64,000 nt of DNA from Streptomyces sp. SCL15-4 (GTDB taxonomy: Bacteria; Actinomycetota; Actinomycetes; Streptomycetales; Streptomycetaceae): contig NZ_JAOBTQ010000001.1 in assembly GCF_033366695.1 (NCBI RefSeq), positions 5,394,001 to 5,458,000 of the forward strand, in the 5' to 3' direction. Shown one piece after another: positions 16,788 through 24,268 of this stretch (position 1 is its first letter; every line of letters starts with the position of its first letter). The notes under the pieces were generated by a model. That model saw only the letters and a program-made list of their open reading frames with translations. It was not told the origin of the DNA and searched no databases. The position numbers and the translations under genes were made by a program.

Positions 16788-18035
16788 TCACGGTGCGGCC
16801 GGCTCGGCGGCGGGTGCCTTCCGGTCGCGGAGTTCGGGAGTGGTCGTGGCGACTCCGGCGACCGCCAGCACGCACAGCACCCCGCCGGTCACCAGCGCGG
16901 TGGTGCCGGAGGTCCAGCCGGCGAGCAGGCCGCCGCGCACGTTGCCCAGGTTCGGGCCCGCCTGGCCGACGATCTGCTCCGCCGCGGTGACCCGGCCGAG
17001 CAGCGCGTCCGGGGTGCGGGTCTGCACGATCGTGGTCCGGGAGACCACCGCCGTGGCGTCCGCGGCACCGGCCAGCACCAGCAGCGCCAGGCCCAGCCAG
17101 GCGTTGGTGGACAGGCCGAACAGGACCAGCGCCGCGCCCCAGGCGGCGGACGCGCACAGCATCACCGGGCCGGGCCGGGCGAGCCGGGTCAGCGAGCCGG
17201 ACAGCGCGGTCGCCGTGACCCCGCCCACCGCCAGCGCCGACAGGAACAGCCCGAGGGTGCGCGGGTCGTCGCCGAACCGTTCGGCGTTGACGAGCGGGAA
17301 CAGGCTCACCGGGAACGACAGCACGGTGGCGGCCAGGTCGGTGATCAGCGCACCGCGCACCACCCGGTGCCCGGCCAGGAACCGCAGCCCGTCCAGCGCC
17401 CCGCGCAGCCCCGGCCGGGCGGGCGCGCCCTCGGGCGGCAGCGGCGGCAGCCCGAAGGCGCCGTAGAAGGCGAGGCCGAAGCTCAGGGCGTCCAGCAGAT
17501 AGCAGACCCCTATGCCGAACCAGCCCAGCAGCACCCCGGCCAGCGCGGGCCCGGCCAGCATCATCGACTGCCAGGCGACCTGTTGCAGCGCGAGCCCCGC
17601 GGCCACCTGGTCCTTGGGCAGCAGGCGCGGCACGAACACGCCGGCGGCCGGGGCGCCGAGCGCGCCGAACGCGGACTGCACGGCGACCAGCAGCAGCACC
17701 ACGGCCACCGGGACGTGTCCGGTGAAGCCCTGCACGGCGAGCGCGAGCGAGCAGACCGCCTGGCCGACGGTGGCCAGGAGGAACACCCGCCGCCGGTCGG
17801 CCCGGTCCGCCCAGGCCCCGGCGAACAGCCCGAACCCGGCCAGCGGCAGCGCCTGCGCGAGTCCCACGGCGCCGGTCCAGGCGGTGCTGTGGGTCCGGTC
17901 CCACACCTGGTACATGACCGTCACCATGGTCATGAACCCGCCGAGCACGGACACGGTCCGCCCGATCAGCAGCCGCCGGAAGACGGGCGAGGCGCGCAGC
18001 GGTCGTATGTCGAGGAGGGAGCGGGCGAGGCTCAT
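16788..18035 (-). CDS. MFS exporter, EntS-like
   Basis: A 415-residue major facilitator with about eleven or twelve hydrophobic segments. The motif GAWADRADRRRVFLL between helices 2 and 3 is the standard MFS loop signature, and RTTIVQTRTPDALLGRVTA near the second half is typical of the MFS_3 (enterobactin-exporter-like) group. Start ATG 18035 is taken because the protein then begins with MSLARSLLDIRPLRAS; an upstream in-frame GTG at 18092 is possible. The gene is convergent with aroA and downstream of a TIM-barrel isomerase gene on the same strand. The substrate is unknown. Confidence 0.82.
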   Translation of the reverse strand: MSLARSLLDIRPLRASPVFRRLLIGRTVSVLGGFMTMVTVMYQVWDRTHSTAWTGAVGLAQALPLAGFGLFAGAWADRADRRRVFLLATVGQAVCSLALAVQGFTGHVPVAVVLLLVAVQSAFGALGAPAAGVFVPRLLPKDQVAAGLALQQVAWQSMMLAGPALAGVLLGWFGIGVCYLLDALSFGLAFYGAFGLPPLPPEGAPARPGLRGALDGLRFLAGHRVVRGALITDLAATVLSFPVSLFPLVNAERFGDDPRTLGLFLSALAVGGVTATALSGSLTRLARPGPVMLCASAAWGAALVLFGLSTNAWLGLALLVLAGAADATAVVSRTTIVQTRTPDALLGRVTAAEQIVGQAGPNLGNVRGGLLAGWTSGTTALVTGGVLCVLAVAGVATTTPELRDRKAPAAEPAAP

Positions 18036-18115
18036 GAACGGAGGCGGGCGCACGGCCCCGGCAGCGGTGTCACCGAGGGAGGTTAACCGCACCCCGCCGC
18101 ACCCGCCAGCGAATA

Positions 18116-18172
18116 TCCCCGCTCAGGCGGCCTCCCGCCGGCAACGCGCCAGGTCCCCGCTCAGGCGGCCTC
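18116..18172. repeat. 19-bp direct repeat at the 3' end of the isomerase gene
   Basis: TCCCCGCTCAGGCGGCCTC occurs at 18116-18134 and again at 18154-18172, 38 bp apart, and both copies are followed by related CGCGCCAGGT sequence. The second copy contains the stop codon and last codons of the minus-strand isomerase gene. The first copy lies just beyond it and would encode a similar tail (ARCRREAA-stop versus ARLLGEAA-stop). This looks like a small tandem duplication of the gene end. Confidence 0.6.
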
Positions 18173-18961
18173 TCCCAGCAGCCGCGCCAGGTACTCCCGC
18201 CCGTCGCCCAGCAGTCCCGCGAGCGGCGCGGCCGACTCGTGCCAGCGCTTCTCGTACTCCCAGCACAGCCAGCCGTCCCAGTCCCGCCGGGACAGCACGT
18301 CCACGCACTCGGCGAGCGGCAGCACTCCGGCGCCGAGCGGCACCGGCGTGCTGTCCTCGGCCGAGGCGACGTCCTTGACCTGGACATAGCCGAGGTGCGG
18401 AGCGAGGGCCGCGTAGCTGTCGGCCGGCTGCTCGCCGCCCAGCCAGGTGTGCAGCACGTCCCAGAGGGCGCCCACGTGCCGGTGCCCGACCGGGCCGAGG
18501 ACGCGGATCGCCTCGGCGCCGGTGCGGTGCGAGTCGTGGGTCTCCAGCAGGATGCGCACGCCGAGCGCGGCCGCGTCCTCGGCGGCGGCACCGAGCCGCC
18601 GCGCGGCGATCGCGTCGGACTCCTCGCGGGGCCGCTCCGCGTCGGCGCCCGGGAAGACCCGGACGAAGGGCGCGCCGAGGTCGTGGGCCAGCCGCAGCAG
18701 CTCCCGGATCTCCGCCAGCACGGGCCCGTCCTCGCCCGGCGCGGCCACCCGGACGTACCCGGCCAGCCCCACCACCTCCACTCCGGCGCTCCGGAACAGC
18801 GCGGCCACCTCCGCGCGCTCGGCGGGACCGAGTCCCGGATGCACCGGTTCCTCCGGATGGGCCCGCAACTCGACCCCGTGATATCCGTGCGCGGTCGCGA
18901 GCGAGAGAACGTCCGGGAGGGGCAGCCCGGGGACACCGAGAGTGGAGAACGCCAGCTTCAT
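18161..18961 (-). CDS. Xylose-isomerase-like TIM-barrel sugar epimerase/isomerase
   Basis: A 266-residue protein of the AP endonuclease 2/xylose isomerase-like barrel family. Characteristic strands are MKLAFSTLGVPG, GYHGVELRAH, GVRILLETHDSH, VGALWDVLHTW, YVQVKDV and WLCWEYEK; the Glu, Asp, His and Glu in these strand ends form the expected metal site. Such enzymes isomerise or epimerise free sugars, ketosugars or inosose derivatives. It starts 31 bp after the stop of the LacI-family regulator gene on the same strand, and probably belongs to the same sugar regulon as the divergent operon at 20.3 kb, which contains a second enzyme of this family. Confidence 0.82.
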   Translation of the reverse strand: MKLAFSTLGVPGLPLPDVLSLATAHGYHGVELRAHPEEPVHPGLGPAERAEVAALFRSAGVEVVGLAGYVRVAAPGEDGPVLAEIRELLRLAHDLGAPFVRVFPGADAERPREESDAIAARRLGAAAEDAAALGVRILLETHDSHRTGAEAIRVLGPVGHRHVGALWDVLHTWLGGEQPADSYAALAPHLGYVQVKDVASAEDSTPVPLGAGVLPLAECVDVLSRRDWDGWLCWEYEKRWHESAAPLAGLLGDGREYLARLLGEAA

Positions 18962-18992
18962 GAGGTCGCCGCCTACCCGCTGACCACCGGTG

Positions 18993-20054
18993 TCATGCGC
19001 CGCCTCGGGAAGCCCGCGGCACTCCCGTGGACCCCCGCACCATCAACTCTCCCCGGATGGACGCGATCCCGCCGGGCGGGGCCTCCTCGCGGCCCATGGC
19101 GATGCGGCCCGCCCGGGCGCCCGCCTCCGACAGGGGCAGGCGGACCGTCGTCAGGGACGGGACCGCGTCGAGGCTGAACGGGAGGTCGTCGAAGCCGGCG
19201 ACCGAGACGTCCTCGGGGACGCGCAGCCCGGACTCGCGCAGCGCGGCGCACGCGCCGAGCGCGACGGAGTCGTTCGCGGCCACGATCGCCGTCAGGGACG
19301 GGTCGCGGCGCAGCAGCTCCAGCGTGGCCTCGTAGCCGGACCGGCGGTCGTAGCGGCCGTACACCGTGCGGTGCGGGTCGTCCGCGACGTCCGCCGCCGC
19401 GAGCGCGGCACGGTGGCCCTCCAGGCGGTGCCGGGTGGTCGTACGGTCCCCGGGCCCGGCGATGTAGCCCAGCCGGCGGTGGCCGAGGCCGAGCAGATGG
19501 GCGGTCAGCGCGCGGGCGCCGCCCCGGTTGTCGAAGGTGAGCGCGATGGCGTCGGTGTCCGGCGCCGGCGGCCGCCCGCACAGCACCACCCGCGTCCCGG
19601 CGTCCGCCAGCTTCCGCAGCTTCGCCGCCACCGCCGCCGCGTGCGGCACGTCCTCCACGGCCCCGCCGGTCAGCACCACGGCCGCCGCCCGCTGCCGCTG
19701 GAGCAGCGTCAGATACGTCAGCTCGCGCTCGGCCGACCCGCCGGTGTTGCAGACGACCGCCAGCCGCTCCCCGCCCGCGCGCCCGCCCGGCCCGCCGATC
19801 TCGCCCTGTATCGCGCTCGCCATGATGCCGAAGAAGGGGTCGGCGATGTCGTTGACGAGGATGCCGACCAGGTCGGAGGTGGCCGCGGCGAGCGCGCTGG
19901 CCGGGCCGTTGAGGACGTAGTCGAGTTCGTCCACCGCCCGCAGCACCCGTTCCCGGGTAGCGGCGGCGACCGGGTAGTTGCCGTTCAGTACGCGCGACAC
20001 CGTCGCGGGGGAGACCTGGGCGCGGGCCGCCACGTCCGCCAGGGTCACGGTCAT
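18993..20054 (-). CDS. LacI-family transcriptional regulator
   Basis: A 353-residue regulator. The N-terminal helix-turn-helix and hinge read VTLADVAARAQVSPATVSRV followed by NGNYPVAAATRERV, typical of LacI. A periplasmic-binding-protein-like effector domain follows (LVGILVNDIADPFFGIMASA, LGYIAGPGDRTTTRHRLEGH, ANDSVALGACAALRESGLRV). A GGAGG lies eight bases upstream of the ATG. It faces the dehydrogenase operon, whose promoter region contains a LacI-type palindrome at 20231-20242, so it is probably the local repressor, released by a sugar or polyol. Confidence 0.9.
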   Translation of the reverse strand: MTVTLADVAARAQVSPATVSRVLNGNYPVAAATRERVLRAVDELDYVLNGPASALAAATSDLVGILVNDIADPFFGIMASAIQGEIGGPGGRAGGERLAVVCNTGGSAERELTYLTLLQRQRAAAVVLTGGAVEDVPHAAAVAAKLRKLADAGTRVVLCGRPPAPDTDAIALTFDNRGGARALTAHLLGLGHRRLGYIAGPGDRTTTRHRLEGHRAALAAADVADDPHRTVYGRYDRRSGYEATLELLRRDPSLTAIVAANDSVALGACAALRESGLRVPEDVSVAGFDDLPFSLDAVPSLTTVRLPLSEAGARAGRIAMGREEAPPGGIASIRGELMVRGSTGVPRASRGGA

Positions 20055-20190
20055 CTCGTCGTCCTCCGGTCACGCGTCGTGTCGTACACCCTCGTGGACA
20101 GCCAGGACGGCGTCCTGGTTCCGACCCGACCTTAAGGCCACGGCACCCGGGTTGTTCGCCCGCTCGAACAACTCGGCGGGGAACACGGTC

Positions 20191-20219
20191 TTGTACGGAC
20201 CACGTCCAGAGGCTAGCTT
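20191..20219 (+). promoter_or_regulatory. Housekeeping-type promoter for the sugar operon
   Basis: TTGTAC (20191-20196) and TAGCTT (20214-20219) are separated by 17 bp, close to the -35/-10 pattern of the main sigma factor. Transcription would start near 20226, about 43 bp upstream of the GTG of the dehydrogenase gene. The LacI-type palindrome lies just downstream of this start. Confidence 0.5.
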
Positions 20220-20230
20220 CTCATCCGATA

Positions 20231-20242
20231 GAAAGCGCTTGC
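20231..20242. promoter_or_regulatory. LacI-family operator palindrome
   Basis: GAAAGCGCTTGC contains the perfect 8-bp palindrome AAGCGCTT centred on CG, the hallmark of LacI/GalR-type operators. Placed between the likely transcription start and the GTG at 20269, it would block transcription when bound by the divergent LacI-family protein. Confidence 0.6.
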
Positions 20243-20268
20243 TACACCGGCCCACGAAAGGGACTCAC

Positions 20269-21420
20269 GTGACACGCAAGACGGTGCGAATCGCCATGAA
20301 CGGCGTGACCGGGCGCATGGGCTACCGCCAGCACCTCGTCCGGTCCATCCTCGCCCTGCGCGACCAGGGCGGCCTCGATCTCGGCGACGGCACCGTGCTG
20401 TGGCCCGAGCCGATCCTGCTCGGCCGCCGTGAGCACGCCCTGCGGGAGATCGCCGGCCGGCACGGCCTCGACCACGTCTCCACCGACCTGGACGCCGTCC
20501 TCGCCGACCCGTCCGTCGACATCTACTTCGACTCCCAGGTCACCTCCGCCCGCGAGGAGGCCATCGCCAAGGCGATCGCGGCCGGGAAGCACGTCTACAC
20601 CGAGAAGCCCACCGCCACCGGCCTGGACGGCGCGCTGCGGCTGGCCCGCCTCGCCCACGACAAGGGCATCCGGCACGGCGTCGTCCAGGACAAGATCTTC
20701 CTGCCGGGCCTGCTGAAGCTGAAGCGGCTCATCGACGGCGGCTTCTTCGGCCGCATCCTCTCCGTGCGCGGCGAGTTCGGCTACTGGGTCTTCGAGGGCG
20801 ACTGGCAGCCCGCCCAGCGCCCCTCCTGGAACTACCGCGCCGAGGACGGCGGCGGCATCGTCGTCGACATGTTCCCGCACTGGGAGTACGTGCTGCACGA
20901 GCTGTTCGGCCGGGTGAAGTCCGTGCAGGCGCTGGCCACCACCCACATCCCGCAGCGCTGGGACGAACAGGGCAAGCCCTACGACGCCACCGCCGACGAC
21001 GCCGCCTACGGCGTCTTCGAGCTGGAGGGCGGCGCCGTCGCCCAGATCAACTCCTCCTGGGCCGTGCGCGTCCACCGCGACGAACTGGTGGAGTTCCAGG
21101 TCGACGGCACGGAAGGCTCCGCCGTGGCCGGGCTGCGCACCTGCCGCGTCCAGCACCGCAGCGCCACGCCCAAGCCGGTGTGGAACCCGGACATCCCCGC
21201 CACCGAGGTCTTCCGCGACCAGTGGCAGGAGGTGCCCGACAACGCCGAGTTCGACAACGGCTTCAAGGCCCAGTGGGAGCTGTTCCTCAAGCACGTCTAC
21301 GCCGACGCCCCCTACCACTGGGACCTGCTGGCCGGCGCCCGTGGCGTGCAGCTCGCCGAACTGGGTCTGAGGTCCTCCGCCGAGGGCCGCCGCATCGACG
21401 TCCCGGAGATCTCGCTATGA
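20269..21420 (+). CDS. Gfo/Idh/MocA-family oxidoreductase
   Basis: A 383-residue NAD(P)-dependent dehydrogenase of sugars or polyols. It has an N-terminal Rossmann fold (VRIAMNGVTGRMGYR), the family motif EKPTATGL with its catalytic lysine, and a C-terminal beta-sheet domain (GGGIVVDMFPHWEYVLHELF, HRDELVEFQVDGTEGSAVAG). GTG 20269 is preferred, with AAAGGGA a few bases upstream; the frame continues upstream across the promoter, so longer versions are unlikely. Its stop overlaps the next start (ATGA, 21417-21420), the first of two such overlaps that tie three genes into one operon. Confidence 0.87.
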   Translation: MTRKTVRIAMNGVTGRMGYRQHLVRSILALRDQGGLDLGDGTVLWPEPILLGRREHALREIAGRHGLDHVSTDLDAVLADPSVDIYFDSQVTSAREEAIAKAIAAGKHVYTEKPTATGLDGALRLARLAHDKGIRHGVVQDKIFLPGLLKLKRLIDGGFFGRILSVRGEFGYWVFEGDWQPAQRPSWNYRAEDGGGIVVDMFPHWEYVLHELFGRVKSVQALATTHIPQRWDEQGKPYDATADDAAYGVFELEGGAVAQINSSWAVRVHRDELVEFQVDGTEGSAVAGLRTCRVQHRSATPKPVWNPDIPATEVFRDQWQEVPDNAEFDNGFKAQWELFLKHVYADAPYHWDLLAGARGVQLAELGLRSSAEGRRIDVPEISL

Positions 21421-22568
21421 CCCTCCACCTCCCCGCCGCCGACGGCACCCTGCGCGCCTACGAGCCCCGCACCGAGCCGCTCGCCTTCTCCGGCGGCACG
21501 CCTTTCACCTCCCGTACGGTCTTCTCGGCGGCTCATGTCGTCGCCGACCCGTTCGCCGACACCACGCCCGACTCGCCCGCCGCCGTCGACTGGGATGCCA
21601 CCCTCGCCTTCCGCCGCCACCTGTGGTCCCACGGGCTCGGCGTCGCCGAGGCGATGGACACCGCCCAGCGCGGCATGGGCCTGGACTGGGCGGGCGCGGC
21701 CGAGCTGATCCGGCGCAGCGCGGCCGAGGCCCGCGCCGTCGGCGGCCGGATCGCCTGCGGCGTCGGCACCGACCAGCTCGCCGCCGGCAGCCTCGCCGAG
21801 ATCCGCGCGGCCTACGAGGAACAGCTCGCCGTGGTCGAGGAGGCGGGCGCCCAGGCCATCGTCATGGCCTCCCGCGCCCTGGCCGCCGCCGCCCGCGGCC
21901 CCGAGGACTACCTGGAGATCTACGGCCACCTGCTGCGCCAGGCCGCCGAGCCGGTGATCCTGCACTGGCTCGGCCCGATGTTCGACCCGGCCCTGGAGGG
22001 CTACTGGGGCTCGTCCGACCTGGACGCGGCCACCGGCACCTTCCTGGAGGTCGTCGCCGCCCACCCGGACAAGGTCGACGGCGTCAAGATCTCCCTGCTG
22101 GACGCCGGCCGCGAGGTCGACCTGAGGCGGCGGCTGCCGCACGGCGTGCGCTGCTACACCGGCGACGACTTCAACTATCCCGAGCTGATCGCGGGCGACG
22201 AGCAGGGCTTCAGCCACGCCCTGCTCGGCGTCTTCGACCCGCTCGGCCCGCTGGCGGCGCAGGCGGTACGGGTCCTGGACACCGGTGACGTGCCGGGCTT
22301 CCGCGCCCTCCTCGATCCCACGGTGGAGCTGTCCCGGCACCTCTTCCGGCCTCCGACCCGCTTCTACAAGACCGGCGTGGTCCTCCTCGCCTGGCTCGCG
22401 GGCCACCAGGACCACTTCGCGATGGTCGGCGGCCTCCAGTCGGCCCGCTCCCTCCCGCACCTCGCCCGCGCCTACGAACTGGCCGACACCCTGGGCCTGT
22501 TCCCCGACCCCAAACTGGCCGAGGAACGCATGAGGATCCTGCTGTCGCTGTACGGAGTGACCCGATGA
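21417..22568 (+). CDS. DUF993 family protein, aldolase-like
   Basis: A 383-residue protein of the DUF993 family, which is related to dihydrodipicolinate-synthase-type (beta/alpha)8 aldolases. Supporting stretches are LRQAAEPVILHWLGPMFDP, DKVDGVKISLLDAGRE (with a lysine in the strand where class I aldolases carry the Schiff-base lysine) and VRCYTGDDFNYPELI. It is coupled by ATGA overlaps to the dehydrogenase upstream and the isomerase downstream. A chain dehydrogenase - aldolase/hydratase - isomerase would suit stepwise oxidation and cleavage of a sugar or cyclic polyol, but the reaction is not established from sequence. Confidence 0.8.
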   Translation: MTLHLPAADGTLRAYEPRTEPLAFSGGTPFTSRTVFSAAHVVADPFADTTPDSPAAVDWDATLAFRRHLWSHGLGVAEAMDTAQRGMGLDWAGAAELIRRSAAEARAVGGRIACGVGTDQLAAGSLAEIRAAYEEQLAVVEEAGAQAIVMASRALAAAARGPEDYLEIYGHLLRQAAEPVILHWLGPMFDPALEGYWGSSDLDAATGTFLEVVAAHPDKVDGVKISLLDAGREVDLRRRLPHGVRCYTGDDFNYPELIAGDEQGFSHALLGVFDPLGPLAAQAVRVLDTGDVPGFRALLDPTVELSRHLFRPPTRFYKTGVVLLAWLAGHQDHFAMVGGLQSARSLPHLARAYELADTLGLFPDPKLAEERMRILLSLYGVTR

Positions 22569-23398
22569 ACCCCGCCCTCGCCCGCTTCTCCATCAACCAG
22601 ATGACCGTGAAACAACTGTCGATCCCCGAACTGGTCGACGCCTGCGCCCGGCTGGGCATCACCCACGTGGGCCTGTGGCGGGAGCCGGTCCAGGCGTACG
22701 GCGTGGAGGCGACCGCCAAGCTGGTCCGCGACGCGGGCCTGACGGTGACGACGCTGTGCCGGGGCGGCTTCCTCACGGCGACCGACCCGGTCGAGCGGGC
22801 CGAGGCGCTGGGCGACAACCACGCGGCCGTCGAGGAGGCCGCCGCGCTCGGCACGGACACCCTGGTCCTGGTCTCCGGCGGCCTCCCGCTGTTCAGCAAG
22901 GACCTGCACGGCGCCCGCGAACGCATCGCCGACGCGCTGGCCGTCCTCGCGCCCTACGCGGCCGACCGCGGCGTACGCCTCGCCATCGAGCCCCTGCATC
23001 CCATGTACGCCGCCGACCGCTGCGTGGTCTCCACGCTCGCGCAGGCCCTGGACCTGGCGGAACGCTTCCCGGCGGACCAGGTGGGCGTCACCGTCGACAC
23101 GTACCACATCTGGTGGGACGACCAGGCTCCCGCCCAGATCGCCCGCGCGGGCGCGGCGGGCCGCATCCACACCTTCCAGCTCGCCGACTGGACCACGCCG
23201 TTGCCCGCGGGCGTCCTCAACGGCCGGGGCCAGATCGGCGACGGCGCGATCGACATGCGCGAGTGGAAGGGCTACGTGGAGGCGGCCGGTTACACCGGTC
23301 CCATCGAAGTGGAGCTGTTCAACGAGGAGTTGTGGGCGAGGGACGGACGGGAGGTGCTGGCGGAGACGGCCGAACGCTTCCTCGCGCACGTGATCTGA
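22565..23398 (+). CDS. Xylose-isomerase-like TIM-barrel sugar isomerase (second paralogue)
   Basis: A 277-residue barrel protein with the metal-site strands RLAIEPLHPMY, VGVTVDTYHIWWDD, RIHTFQLADW, GRGQIGDGAIDM and GPIEVELFNEELW. It starts inside the stop of the DUF993 gene (ATGA at 22565-22568). Like the minus-strand paralogue at 18.2 kb, it should act on a ketosugar or inosose-like compound. The presence of two such enzymes around one LacI regulator suggests sequential epimerisation/isomerisation steps. Confidence 0.84.
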   Translation: MNPALARFSINQMTVKQLSIPELVDACARLGITHVGLWREPVQAYGVEATAKLVRDAGLTVTTLCRGGFLTATDPVERAEALGDNHAAVEEAAALGTDTLVLVSGGLPLFSKDLHGARERIADALAVLAPYAADRGVRLAIEPLHPMYAADRCVVSTLAQALDLAERFPADQVGVTVDTYHIWWDDQAPAQIARAGAAGRIHTFQLADWTTPLPAGVLNGRGQIGDGAIDMREWKGYVEAAGYTGPIEVELFNEELWARDGREVLAETAERFLAHVI

Positions 23399-23410
23399 CG
23401 AGTGGCCTGA

Positions 23411-23530
23411 CCGGCACGCCGCATGGGGCATCCCGACGAGATCGCCGCGGCGATCGCCTTCCTGGCGAGCCCCGCCGCGTCGTACGCCACGGGCGCGGTG
23501 CTGGACGCCCACGGCGGCTACAACGCCTGA
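23411..23530 (+). pseudogene. C-terminal remnant of a short-chain dehydrogenase (SDR)
   Basis: Directly downstream of the isomerase gene, in the same frame and after an extra stop at 23408-23410, 39 codons read PARRMGHPDEIAAAIAFLAS then PAASYATGAVLDAHGGYNA and a stop. This is the standard end of classical SDR enzymes (R-x-G-x-P-D-E-I-A...FLAS...Y-x-TG...DGG). The Rossmann core and the catalytic Tyr/Lys are missing. It lies before the strong terminator at 23540, so it was probably the last gene of the sugar operon, now reduced to its tail. Confidence 0.72.
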
Positions 23531-23539
23531 ACGGAACAC

Positions 23540-23585
23540 CTGCCGCGCGCACCGGAGGACATCGCGCCTCCGGTGCGCGCGGCAG
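23540..23585. terminator. Strong bidirectional hairpin terminator
   Basis: CTGCCGCGCGCACCGGAGG (23540-23558) pairs perfectly with CCTCCGGTGCGCGCGGCAG (23567-23585), a 19-bp stem with an 8-base loop. It lies between the sugar operon remnant on the plus strand and the tetR gene on the minus strand, and would serve both. Confidence 0.8.
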
Positions 23586-23590
23586 TGCTT

Positions 23591-24154
23591 CTATCCGGTC
23601 GCGGAAAGGGCGCGCAGGTCGTCGAAGGCTCGGACGAGATGCGCGTCCAGGCTCTGTGAGGGGTCGTCGATCCAGGCTCCGGCCGCCTGGTGGAAGGCGG
23701 CCCAGCCGGTGTGGGCCGCCAGGCCGGCCAGCCGGTCCGGGACTCCGCGCCGCCGCAGCGCCTCCGCCAGCGCTTCGGTGAGCGACGCGGCCTTGGCCAG
23801 GTCGCGTTCGCGGAGCGCCGGTGTCACCGCGATGATCTTCAGTCGCGGTTCGGCGAACGGGCGGTTGTCCTCCAGGGTCCGTCCGGCTTTCCGGAAGGCG
23901 CGGAGCAGTACGTCGAGCGGCCGCAGGCCGTCGGGTGCGCCGGCGACCTCGTGCGTCAGCGCGGCGCGGAGGTCGGCTTCTCCGTCGAAGAGCACCTCGC
24001 GCTTGTCCGGGAAGTGCCGGAAGAACGTGCGCTCGTTGACACCGGCCCGGGCGGCGATCTCGGCCGTGGTGGTCTGGTCGAACCCGCGTTCCCGGTACAG
24101 CTCCAGGGCCGCCTGCTGAAGGCGGCGGCGCGCTTCTGCTCCGCTCCGTGGCAT
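23591..24154 (-). CDS. TetR-family repressor
   Basis: A 187-residue regulator. The N-terminal domain reads RRRLQQAALELYRERGFDQT then TTAEIAARAGVNERTFFRHF, a textbook TetR helix-turn-helix, with FPDKREVLFDGE after it. The C-terminal ligand-binding part is helical. It is divergent from an NAD-binding reductase gene, and the intergenic region holds three copies of a 13-bp palindrome, so it probably represses both itself and that gene until a small ligand binds. Confidence 0.9.
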   Translation of the reverse strand: MPRSGAEARRRLQQAALELYRERGFDQTTTAEIAARAGVNERTFFRHFPDKREVLFDGEADLRAALTHEVAGAPDGLRPLDVLLRAFRKAGRTLEDNRPFAEPRLKIIAVTPALRERDLAKAASLTEALAEALRRRGVPDRLAGLAAHTGWAAFHQAAGAWIDDPSQSLDAHLVRAFDDLRALSATG

Positions 24155-24174
24155 TCCTCGAGGATACCGGAAGT

Positions 24175-24250
24175 GTCAGTTGCTGGCGCTTCTTGACGTC
24201 AGTCACTGACGCTACCTAGAGTCCAGCGGTAGATAGTGTCAGTCACTGGC
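24175..24250. promoter_or_regulatory. Three TetR-type operator copies
   Basis: Three 13-bp sites of the form GTCAGT-N-ACTGAC occur in the divergent region: GTCAGTTGCTGGC at 24175-24187, the perfect palindrome GTCAGTCACTGAC at 24198-24210, and GTCAGTCACTGGC at 24238-24250. Site-to-site spacings are 23 and 40 bp. The perfect copy lies between the -35 and -10 of the plus-strand promoter, so binding would prevent transcription. Confidence 0.7.
24193..24222 (+). promoter_or_regulatory. Promoter of the NAD-binding reductase gene
   Basis: TTGACG (24193-24198) and TAGAGT (24217-24222) are 18 bp apart and match a main-sigma-factor promoter. The central TetR-type operator fills the spacer. Confidence 0.55.
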
Positions 24251-24268
24251 GTTAAGCGGGAGGGTGTC

